Assembly (NCBI RefSeq): GCF_902506495.1
Contig: NZ_LR733265.1
Span: forward strand, 1,322,868-1,386,867
DNA length: 64,000 nt
DNA from: Pseudomonas sp. 8O
GTDB taxonomy: Bacteria; Pseudomonadota; Gammaproteobacteria; Pseudomonadales; Pseudomonadaceae
Direction of reading: 5' to 3'
Numbering within the stretch: position 1 is the stretch's first letter; every line of letters begins with the position of its first letter. The translations under genes and the position numbers were made by a program. Shown piece by piece: positions 6,665 to 13,589 of this stretch. The notes under the pieces were generated by a model, which saw nothing but the letters and a program-made list of their open reading frames with translations, did not search any database and had not been told where the DNA came from.

Positions 6665-8657
6665 AAATGGCGAATTAAAAAAAGTATCAAGCTCTAACTA
6701 TAATCGCGTATTACTAACAGAAGTACTTCCATACGAAATACCAATTCTTTTAACCAATGAAGGATTCTACGCTCGCTCTATCAGCCTTGCCAACAAAGGC
6801 CTATTGGGGGCAATTTTAGGCCCACACAAGGAAACACACCCATTCCAATATAAAATAGTAAAGACTGCAAATAGTTACCGCACCCTTCATCTAATACACC
6901 CGTCCAGCCAGAGAGATTTTGTAAGCTTTTATAAAACATACCATAGTCTAATGTGCGGCCTTACATCACGCAGCGAATATAGCTTGCGGGCACCCGCTGA
7001 AGTCGCTGCGAAGTATTATGAATCAGATAACTCGCTGCGTGACAACTCACTAAAAGACGAAGGGACCGAGGCGAACGTAGACGACGGACTAGCCGTTCAG
7101 TTCAAGTACGCCAGCTCATTTTTTCTGTATAAAAAATATGCATTCCTCTACAAGTTCTATGACTCCTATGAATTTCACAGAATAGAGAAGAAATTTAAAA
7201 GACTCTTGAAATTTGACATTTCAAAGTGCTTTGACAATATATCCACTAAGCGCCTAGCCGAAACAGTCAAGAACGAGCTATATCACAAAGAGCACTTCTC
7301 AAAAAATAATTTTGAAAACAAATTCTCTCTCCTAATGGAACAGGCTAATTTTGGTCGAAATGACGGATTAGTAATAGGCCCCGAGTTCAGCAGGATATTT
7401 GCAGAGATAGTACTGCAGGGTATAGATAACAAGGTACTTCAAAAAACCCTGGGAATAAGAGGATCTTTTGAGGTTAGGCGATATGTAGATGACTATTTTC
7501 TATTTTACAATGATGAAAGAGTTGGCAAACATGTTTTAGAAGAATTCCAATCATCGCTAGAGGAAGTCAAACTCTATCTAAATGAATCGAAAATTTCTAG
7601 GCATAAGGCCCCTTTCTTAACCGGCATCACAATGGCAAAGAAAGACATACAAGATATTTTCTCTGCCTTATTTGATACTTTTGACGAGTCTAAAAAAAGC
7701 GTTACACCTGACGGTGAAACGCCTGAAACCACGGATAGCTATGCAGATCAACCTGAAGAAAAAATAACATTTATTAAGTTCTTTAAAGGCCCAAGCATTG
7801 TAGCCAATCGACTCATCAGAGACATCAAGGCTGTAGTAAGAAGCAACGAAATTGAATTTGAAAATATAACAGGCTACTTCTTCACCGTAATCAAGAACAA
7901 GATTCACGAGGTATATGGCTACAGCGGGGGCCTAGATGATGTCCAGCAAGATAATGTTTTAAAATTTCTACTAGTCATTATCGACGTCGCCTTCTTTGTA
8001 TACTCCATGGATGTAAGAGTCAGAAGCACTTTTCTAATCAGCCAGATTTCTATCTTGTGCTGTAGAATAGCAAAACTAATGAAACCTATTTATGGCGAGG
8101 AAATTTTAAGAAAAATCCAAGATGAAATCATCTTTATAATAAAAAACCGAAGCTCAGATAAGATAGCATCTGGAGTAGAGGTAGTTAACCTCCTCATCGC
8201 GCTTCGAGAAATATCAGACAATCACGATTTAATTTCCGAAGAGGATATATCAAAATTTATCTTTAACGAAGAAACTAAAAACATCAAAGACTTGAACTAT
8301 TTTCAAGTCATATCAGTTCTTTTTTACATTAAAAATAACCCCACATATGATCAGCTAAAAAGCAAAATCAAGGTACTTGCATTACAGAAAATATCTACAC
8401 AACGGGCTTCGGTGTACTCAGAGTCGGCTCACGCCTTGCTAGATCTTGTTCGCTGCCCGTATGTGGATAGGGCTTTTAAAAACCGATTAGTTGCACGCGC
8501 CTTTGAGCTTGAGTTTGGTAGAAAACCAACATCTTCCGAGGTGAAAAATGAATATAAAAATATGTGTACGGCTGACTGGTTCGTTGACTGGAGTGAGAAT
8601 GGTATTAAAATTGAAAGACTTCTTCAGAAAAAGGAATTGAAAACGCCTTACGAGTAA
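6648..8657 (+). CDS. Second, larger reverse transcriptase, Drt3b-like
   Basis: This 669-residue protein has an RT core at about 150-330 with motif A, LLKFDISKCFDNIST (Asp190), and motif C, RRYVDDYFLF (YVDD 279-282). Motif B is atypical, reading NDGLVIGPEFSR (about 239-249) in place of GLPQG. About 100 residues precede the core region and about 330 mostly helical residues follow it, with no nuclease or nitrilase signature. A long N-terminal extension, a divergent motif B and a large alpha-helical C-terminus fit Drt3b (UG8-like) proteins, which act with Drt3a. Translation probably couples to the upstream RT through the 17-bp overlap. Base composition is very A+T-rich, unlike the surrounding chromosome. 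Confidence 0.82.
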   Translation: MRKNSRNGELKKVSSSNYNRVLLTEVLPYEIPILLTNEGFYARSISLANKGLLGAILGPHKETHPFQYKIVKTANSYRTLHLIHPSSQRDFVSFYKTYHSLMCGLTSRSEYSLRAPAEVAAKYYESDNSLRDNSLKDEGTEANVDDGLAVQFKYASSFFLYKKYAFLYKFYDSYEFHRIEKKFKRLLKFDISKCFDNISTKRLAETVKNELYHKEHFSKNNFENKFSLLMEQANFGRNDGLVIGPEFSRIFAEIVLQGIDNKVLQKTLGIRGSFEVRRYVDDYFLFYNDERVGKHVLEEFQSSLEEVKLYLNESKISRHKAPFLTGITMAKKDIQDIFSALFDTFDESKKSVTPDGETPETTDSYADQPEEKITFIKFFKGPSIVANRLIRDIKAVVRSNEIEFENITGYFFTVIKNKIHEVYGYSGGLDDVQQDNVLKFLLVIIDVAFFVYSMDVRVRSTFLISQISILCCRIAKLMKPIYGEEILRKIQDEIIFIIKNRSSDKIASGVEVVNLLIALREISDNHDLISEEDISKFIFNEETKNIKDLNYFQVISVLFYIKNNPTYDQLKSKIKVLALQKISTQRASVYSESAHALLDLVRCPYVDRAFKNRLVARAFELEFGRKPTSSEVKNEYKNMCTADWFVDWSENGIKIERLLQKKELKTPYE

Positions 8658-8664
8658 TGCAGAA

Positions 8665-8885
8665 TTCAAGTGCAGGTGCGTTTACAGCCAAGGTGCAAAA
8701 TACCCATGCGGGAATTTATTCCCCCATGATGATTCCAGCTTTAGCTGGACACACACCAACAACCCTGGCTCAGTGCCTGCCTCTTCTCCTCAATAACGAA
8801 GGGGAAGCGGATGAAATGGGGACAGATTTATGTGCCTCTGTGGCGGCACATAGCTTTGGGTGCATCACTCCCCGTCGCCCTAGCT
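8665..8885 (+). ncRNA. Putative template RNA of the DRT3-like system (ACACACAC motif)
   Basis: Between the second RT gene and the XRE gene lies a segment rich in hairpins. 8705-8728: CATG, a C-C mismatch, then GGGAAT/ATTCCC. 8735-8748: CCAGC-TTTA-GCTGG. 8783-8807: CTTCTCC/GGGGAAG. 8829-8852: TATGTGCC/GGCACATA. The unpaired repeat ACACACAC (8749-8756) starts immediately after the second hairpin, as expected for a template placed next to a structural stem. DRT type 3 loci are known to need an adjacent ncRNA, and I recall that its ACACAC stretch templates poly(GT). The ends are estimates; no clear terminator is visible. A 79-codon ORF across it has no protein-like features. Confidence 0.62.
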
Positions 8886-8892
8886 CTTACCC

Positions 8893-9150
8893 TTAATCCC
8901 CACCATCACCAGCCAACTCATCCTCAAAACGCTGCACAAAGCTGCTCAAGCTAATGCCCAGCACCTGACAGATATCCCGCAGCTGTATCAGATCCAGCCG
9001 ACGCAGCCCGCGTTCTACGTCGCTGACAAATGACTGTGGGCGATCAAGCGCTTTGGCGAAATCGTCCTGGGTCAGCCCTGCCTCGACCCGACACTGTTTG
9101 AGCAATTTCAAGAAAACCAGGTTTTCGTCTCGATAAACCGACTTTTCCAC
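8893..9150 (-). CDS. Small XRE-family transcriptional regulator
   Basis: The 85-residue protein is almost entirely an HTH_3 domain (about residues 14-70), with the recognition region CRVEAGLTQDDFAKALDRPQSFVSDVERG. Stand-alone proteins of this form are usually autoregulatory repressors. It is transcribed divergently from the BRO-N gene, and a perfect inverted repeat at 9203-9221 lies in the shared promoter region. It may regulate the antirepressor-like neighbour; a role in the RT cassette is possible but unsupported, since its convergent position means it does not share that transcript. Confidence 0.82.
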   Translation of the reverse strand: MEKSVYRDENLVFLKLLKQCRVEAGLTQDDFAKALDRPQSFVSDVERGLRRLDLIQLRDICQVLGISLSSFVQRFEDELAGDGGD

Positions 9151-9202
9151 AGGAGGCGCATCCGTCCGTTGACAGGACAGTCACGGTATATCTACTCTCC
9201 AG

Positions 9203-9221
9203 ATATCTGATTTTCAGATAT
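9203..9221. promoter_or_regulatory. 8-bp inverted repeat in the XRE/BRO divergent promoter
   Basis: ATATCTGA-TTT-TCAGATAT is a perfect palindrome 27 bp before the BRO-N start codon and 53 bp before the XRE start codon. TATATCT nearby (about 9187) may be a further half-site. A binding site for the XRE protein is the simplest reading. Confidence 0.55.
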
Positions 9222-9247
9222 AGAAAACCAAGCAGCCGGGAGGCCTT

Positions 9248-9793
9248 ATGGAAGATGCCTTTATCCCCATCGTACTGATGCGGCACAACCGCCCGTTGCG
9301 CGGGGTGATGATCGACCGCCAGCCGTGGGTCTGTGCCCGGGATTTTGCGCGGTTGCTGGGCCATCGCCACCCGGAGCGCATCTGTCGGTTGATGGATGCC
9401 GACCAGGTGCAGACGGTGCATTTCCAGCTGGCCAGCGGGCAGTTGGAGACGGTGGAGGTGCTCAGTGAGTCGGGCCTTTACAGGGCGTTGTGGCGCTTCT
9501 CGCACCCGGAGAACCGTCATCTGCGTCGCTGGCTCAGCCATGTGGCCTTGCCGGCGCTGCGCGACAGTGCGGCGCGGGCCGATCATGAGCCATCCCGCTG
9601 CCTGATGACCTGGGACAACCAGCAGGTCAATCTGCTGGAGTGGCAGGGTGAGCTGTGGATCGCTCTGGGCGAGTTGCCGCGCTTCCATCGGCAGCCCCTC
9701 TCAGCAGCGCGCGAGCCTCAATCGTGGTTGGCTCGCTGGTGGCGTGGGCGTTTTCGAGCCGGGGCGGCGCGCGGAGCGCCGGGCAAGTGGTGA
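9248..9793 (+). CDS. BRO-N (antirepressor-like) domain protein
   Basis: The 181-residue protein has a BRO-N/prophage-antirepressor domain at about residues 8-105, with VMIDRQPWVCARDFARLLGH and the later segment ESGLYRALWRFSHPENRHLRRWLSHVALPALR, the conserved end of the family. BRO-N domains bind DNA and occur in phage antirepressors and in stand-alone bacterial regulators. The C-terminal 70 residues are low in conservation cues and end in a basic tail. It pairs with the divergent XRE gene and may be a domesticated phage regulatory remnant. No other phage genes are visible nearby. Confidence 0.75.
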   Translation: MEDAFIPIVLMRHNRPLRGVMIDRQPWVCARDFARLLGHRHPERICRLMDADQVQTVHFQLASGQLETVEVLSESGLYRALWRFSHPENRHLRRWLSHVALPALRDSAARADHEPSRCLMTWDNQQVNLLEWQGELWIALGELPRFHRQPLSAAREPQSWLARWWRGRFRAGAARGAPGKW

Positions 9794-9953
9794 CAGCGCA
9801 GCGCCTGATCGCCGCCATCAGGATGGGCGCATGCTGCGATGCGTTTCGGACCCCTGCCATGTAAACGACACACTTTTCCTTGAACCTTTGCCCTTATTGG
9901 CCAGTCGGCTTTAGAACCGTCGCGCTACGCGGCGCCAGCAAAGGATGCGTGTT

Positions 9954-11237
9954 ATGCGAGACCGCACCAGCAGGATCGCCGTTTCACCGCCGCACCTCGA
10001 ACAGCTCTGGCAGCGTTATCAGCGGGTGCGCGCTGCCAGCGAGCGGCTTTGCGAGCCGCTGGAGGCTGAAGATTATGTGATCCAGAGCATGGCGGATGTC
10101 AGCCCGCCGAAGTGGCATCTGGCGCATGTCACCTGGTTCTTCGAGGCCTTCGTGCTGCAGCCCTTTCTGCCGGGTTATCGCCCGCTGGATGCGCGCTACG
10201 ACCATCTGTTCAATTCCTATTACAAGACCCACGGCACGCCCTTCGAGCGGGCGCGGCGGGGGTTGTTGTCGCGGCCGACGGTGAGCGAGGTGTATGCCTA
10301 TCGCAGCCATGTCGACCTGGCCATGCAGCAACTGCTCAGCCAACCGCACAGCGACCTGGCCGATGAGGTGTTGCAGCGCATCGAGCTGGGGCTGGAGCAC
10401 GAGCAGCAGCACCAGGAACTGCTGCTGATGGATATCAAGCACATCCTGGCGCAGAACCCGATGCGCCCGGTTTACCGCCACAACCTCAAGCCGGGCGGCG
10501 CCACTGCAGGCGAGTTGCGCTGGGTCGAGTTTCCCGCCGGGCTGCGGCATGTCGGCCATGCCGGCGATGGCTTTGCCTTCGACTGCGAGCGACCGCAACA
10601 CCGGGTGTTCGTCGAGGCCTTTCAGCTGGCCAGTCGGCCCGTGAGCAATGGCGAGTACCTGGAGTTCATCCGCGATGGCGGTTATCGCAGCACGGCTCTG
10701 TGGCTGGCGGACGGTTGGGACCATATCCAGCGCGCTGGCTGGCAGTCGCCGCTGTATTGGCTGCGCGAGGGCGATGATTGGCTGGAGCTGACCCTGGGCG
10801 GCCCGCGCGAGCTGGATCTGGATGCGCCGGTCTGCCACCTGAGCTACTTCGAGGCCGAGGCCTTCGCCACCTGGGCGCAGGCGCGCTTGCCACGCGAAGA
10901 GGAATGGGAAGTGGCCGCGCAGGACGAACCGCTGTGGGGCAATTTCGTCGAGAACGATCACCTGCAGCCGGTGGCTGCAGGTGCCGGCGATGGCTTGCAG
11001 CAGCTCTATGGCGATGTCTGGGAATGGACGGCCAGCTCCTATCGGCCCTACCCCGGCTTTCGGCCGCTGGGCGGCAGCCTGGGTGAGTACAACGGCAAGT
11101 TCATGTCCGGGCAGATGGTGCTGCGCGGCGGCAGTTGCGCCACGCCTGAAGACCACGTGCGCCCCACCTATCGCAATTTCTTCTACCCCACGATGCGCTG
11201 GCAATTCTCCGGCCTGCGCCTGGCCAGGGAGCTCTGA
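9954..11237 (+). CDS. egtB: Ergothioneine biosynthesis sulfoxide synthase EgtB
   Basis: The protein (427 residues) has an N-terminal DinB-like domain with iron-ligand motifs WHLAHVTWFFE and EHEQQHQE, followed by a formylglycine-generating-enzyme-type domain ending RGGSCATPEDHVRPTYRNFFYP. EgtB is a non-heme iron enzyme that joins oxygen, a cysteine-type thiol donor and trimethyl-histidine (hercynine) into a sulfoxide. ATG 9954 has AAGG 9 bp upstream; ATG 9945 in the same frame sits directly on that sequence and is less likely. egtD follows after 2 bp, forming a two-gene operon. No egtA, egtC or egtE is seen here; many proteobacteria lack the mycobacterial set, so the thiol donor is unclear. 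Confidence 0.9.
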   Translation: MRDRTSRIAVSPPHLEQLWQRYQRVRAASERLCEPLEAEDYVIQSMADVSPPKWHLAHVTWFFEAFVLQPFLPGYRPLDARYDHLFNSYYKTHGTPFERARRGLLSRPTVSEVYAYRSHVDLAMQQLLSQPHSDLADEVLQRIELGLEHEQQHQELLLMDIKHILAQNPMRPVYRHNLKPGGATAGELRWVEFPAGLRHVGHAGDGFAFDCERPQHRVFVEAFQLASRPVSNGEYLEFIRDGGYRSTALWLADGWDHIQRAGWQSPLYWLREGDDWLELTLGGPRELDLDAPVCHLSYFEAEAFATWAQARLPREEEWEVAAQDEPLWGNFVENDHLQPVAAGAGDGLQQLYGDVWEWTASSYRPYPGFRPLGGSLGEYNGKFMSGQMVLRGGSCATPEDHVRPTYRNFFYPTMRWQFSGLRLAREL

Positions 11238-11239
11238 GC

Positions 11240-12202
11240 ATGGCATTGGCAATCCGTACCCATGAACGATCCATCAGCCCGGAACTGGAGTCGTTGCGCG
11301 AAGAGGCGCTGCGCGGCTTCGCGGCCAGCCCGAAGGCGATGTCGCCGAAGTTCTTCTACGATCATCGCGGCTCGCAGCTGTTCGAGCTGATCTGCCTGCA
11401 GCCGGAGTACTACCCGACGCGTACCGAGGAAACCATTCTGCGCCTGGCGGCGAGCGATATCGCCGAGCTGGCCGGGCGCAACGCCAGCCTGGTGGAGCTG
11501 GGCAGCGGCGCCAGCCGCAAGATCCGCCTGCTGCTCGAAGCCCTGCGCCCGGCGCGTTATCTGGGCATCGATATCTCCCGCGAGTTTCTGCATAGCAGCA
11601 CCCGCCGCCTGGCCGCCGACTATCGCTGGCTCGACGTGCACGCGCTGTGCGCCGACTTCAGCCAGCCGCTGAAGCTGCCCGCAGAGGCGCTGGGGCAACG
11701 CCCACTGGCGTTCTTTCCCGGCTCCAGCATCGGCAATTTCGACCCGGACGAGGCGCGTGCCTTTCTGCGCAACCTGCATCAGGCACTCCCGGCAGGCAGT
11801 GGCTTGCTGATCGGCGTGGATCTGGTCAAGGACCGCCAGGTGCTGGAGCGCGCCTACAACGATGCGGCCGGGGTCACTGCGCTGTTCAACCTCAACCTGC
11901 TCGAACGCATCCGCAACGAGCTGCACAGCGACATCGACCCGCGCCGCTTTCAGCACCGGGCCTTCTACAACGAAGCCGAGTCACGCATCGAGATGCATCT
12001 GGTCAGCCGGCAGACGCAGCGGGTGCGCATCGAAGACCGCGTGTTCGACTTCGCCGCTGGCGAAACCCTGCACACGGAGAACTCCTACAAGTACACGCCG
12101 AGCGGTTTTCGTGATCTGGCGGGCGCATGTGGCTTCGCCTCGGTCGCCATGTGGCGCGACCCGGCGCAGTTGTTCAGCGTGCATTTTTTGCGGCGGGAAT
12201 GA
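11240..12202 (+). CDS. egtD: L-histidine N(alpha)-methyltransferase EgtD
   Basis: EgtD trimethylates histidine to hercynine using S-adenosylmethionine, the first step of ergothioneine formation. The 320-residue protein shows the SAM-binding segment VELGSGASRKIRLLLEAL, GIDISREFL, and the family segment FFPGSSIGNFDPDEA. The length is that of the family. Its start lies 2 bp after the egtB stop, with GGGAGCTCTGAGC supplying the ribosome-binding region inside the egtB 3' end. The order egtB-egtD makes a compact pathway for a cytoplasmic thiol antioxidant. Confidence 0.93.
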   Translation: MALAIRTHERSISPELESLREEALRGFAASPKAMSPKFFYDHRGSQLFELICLQPEYYPTRTEETILRLAASDIAELAGRNASLVELGSGASRKIRLLLEALRPARYLGIDISREFLHSSTRRLAADYRWLDVHALCADFSQPLKLPAEALGQRPLAFFPGSSIGNFDPDEARAFLRNLHQALPAGSGLLIGVDLVKDRQVLERAYNDAAGVTALFNLNLLERIRNELHSDIDPRRFQHRAFYNEAESRIEMHLVSRQTQRVRIEDRVFDFAAGETLHTENSYKYTPSGFRDLAGACGFASVAMWRDPAQLFSVHFLRRE

Positions 12203-12418
12203 GGGGGCTTCGCCAGGGGCGAGATAAGCAAATTGCTGCGTGATCTTCTGCCCTCTCCCCCGGCCCCCACCCTGTGCCCCAGCCCTTCGCAGAGCTCAGG
12301 TCGCAACAGCGGGCGAAGCGGTGCTTCGCTGTTTCCGCTGTAGCCCCATGAATGGGAGAGGGGAGCAAAGCGCTTTCGACATTAGTAGGCGAGCGCGCTC
12401 GGGACAGGCCTCAGTAGC

Positions 12419-12582
12419 GTAGGGTGGGTTAGCGGCGCCGAATGCCGAGTATTCCAGACGCAGATGAAGGTGGTGCGCCGCGTAACCCACCAGACGATGG
12501 ACCGCGTTGCGCCGATGGTGGGTTACGCCGCAGCCGACACTGCGAGTCGATCGGCAATGTCACAGGCGGCTAACCCACCCTA
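12419..12582. repeat. Palindromic intergenic repeat, GTAGGGTGGGTTA family
   Basis: GTAGGGTGGGTTAGC at 12419 and its inverted partner CTAACCCACCCTA near 12570-12582 bracket a second nested pair, GCGTAACCCACCA (12480-12492) and TGGTGGGTTACGC (12516-12528). This REP-like element fills most of the 430-bp gap between egtD and the small membrane gene. Upstream of it, 12250-12365 carries CCCTCTCCC and GGGAGAGGGGAGCA arms related to the palindrome at 18802-18827. No gene is supported in the gap. Confidence 0.65.
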
Positions 12583-12632
12583 GGAGAGCAGCGCTCGGCG
12601 CCGCTTGCCCAAACACATCAGCCAATAGGGCC

Positions 12633-12791
12633 TCAGCGTTTGGCGATGATGTACACCGCGTGGACGATGCCGGGGATGTAGCCGAGCAGGGTGAGCAGGA
12701 TGTTCAGCCAGAACGCGCCGCCGAAACCGACCTGGAGAAACACGCCCAGCGGCGGCAGCAGGATGGCGATGAGGATACGGATAAGGTCCAT
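12633..12791 (-). CDS. PMP3/YqaE family small membrane protein
   Basis: The 52-residue protein consists of two transmembrane helices: DLIRILIAILLPPLGVFLQVG, then a turn FWLNILLTLLGYIPGIVHAVYII. The motif LPPLGVFL..G....FWLNILLTLLGYIPGIVHA is diagnostic of the PMP3 family of stress-related proteolipids that affect membrane potential. ATG 12791 has a strong AAGGAG site; a longer in-frame reading to 12869 would add a non-conserved stretch. Expression conditions are not visible, though homologues respond to salt or cold. Confidence 0.88.
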   Translation of the reverse strand: MDLIRILIAILLPPLGVFLQVGFGGAFWLNILLTLLGYIPGIVHAVYIIAKR

Positions 12792-12950
12792 GTGGTACTC
12801 CTTTACATTCCATAAGGGGTACCTGAACAGACTGCGGCTGACGCCTTGCAGTTCACTCGGGGCGACCAAGCCAGCGGTAATACTGAGAACCTGCCACTGG
12901 CGCCGCCAGGGATATGACTCTAGTCTGGCGCCAATATGAAGGCGCCCAGC

Positions 12951-13586
12951 ATGTCTGAACAGTCACCACACGAACGCATCATCGTCGCCGACGATCATCC
13001 GGTTTTCCGCGATGGCCTGTGTCGTATCGCCCAGCGCGTCTTCCCCCAGGCATGCATTCTCGAAGCCGGAGACATGGATGAAGTGCTGAGCCTGGGGCAC
13101 GCTGGCACGGCACCAAGCCTGTTCATGCTCGACCTGCTGTTCCCCGGCCAGTCGCCGCAGGCCATCAGCGCGCTGCGCCAGACGTTTGCGCGCAGCTCGA
13201 TCGTGATCGTGTCGATGGTCGACAACCGCGAGTTGATCGATGAAGTGATGACGGCAGGCGCGGACGGTTTCATCGGCAAGGCGACGCCGCCGGATGAGAT
13301 CGCCGCTGCCTTGCTGGCCGTGCGCGCCGGGGAGTTCGTCCTGACCCTGGGCCCATCCGGCGTGCCGGCCTTCGCCGAGGACCGCCATCTGCTGGAGCAA
13401 CTGACACCACGTCAGCAGGAGGTCTTGCGGCTGGTGGTGCGCGGCCTGTCTAACAAGGAAATCGCCCGCGAGCTGGCGATATCGCCCTTTACCGTACGCA
13501 TTCACGTTTCGTCGCTACTGCGCACGCTGGACGTCAGCACCCGCGCCGCAGCCGCCGCCAAGGGAGCCAAGGCCGGGCTGGTGTGA
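12951..13586 (+). CDS. NarL/LuxR-type two-component response regulator
   Basis: The protein has a receiver domain (about residues 8-125), with VADDHP acidic residues, phospho-acceptor Asp in FMLDLLFPG and Lys in GKATPP, and a C-terminal LuxR HTH (LTPRQQEVLRLVVRGLSNKEIARELAISPFTVRIHVSSLL). GAAGG 8 bp upstream favours ATG 12951 over ATG 12936. It converges with the hybrid kinase gene, the stop codons being 3 bp apart, so the two probably form one phosphorelay pair. Target genes are not evident from the window. Confidence 0.85.
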   Translation: MSEQSPHERIIVADDHPVFRDGLCRIAQRVFPQACILEAGDMDEVLSLGHAGTAPSLFMLDLLFPGQSPQAISALRQTFARSSIVIVSMVDNRELIDEVMTAGADGFIGKATPPDEIAAALLAVRAGEFVLTLGPSGVPAFAEDRHLLEQLTPRQQEVLRLVVRGLSNKEIARELAISPFTVRIHVSSLLRTLDVSTRAAAAAKGAKAGLV

Positions 13587-13589
13587 TCA

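Noticed and set aside
5441..8657. Group II intron maturase or retron interpretation of the two RTs
   Set aside because: There is no maturase X or endonuclease domain, no intron domain V-like RNA, and no retron msr/msd with its usual RT signature; two different RTs in tandem fit DRT3 better.
8818..8834. GGGGACAGATTTAT-like stretch as a transposon-linked repeat end
   Set aside because: No second copy, inverted partner or transposase is visible in the window; it lies within the hairpin-rich RNA segment.
8657..8896. 79-codon ORF across the putative ncRNA
   Set aside because: It overlaps the second RT stop, has no ribosome-binding site of note and no protein-like pattern; the hairpins and ACACACAC explain the segment better.
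9984..11252. Long minus-strand frame opposite egtB
   Set aside because: It is an antisense shadow in G+C-rich DNA; the plus strand encodes a clear EgtB with catalytic motifs.
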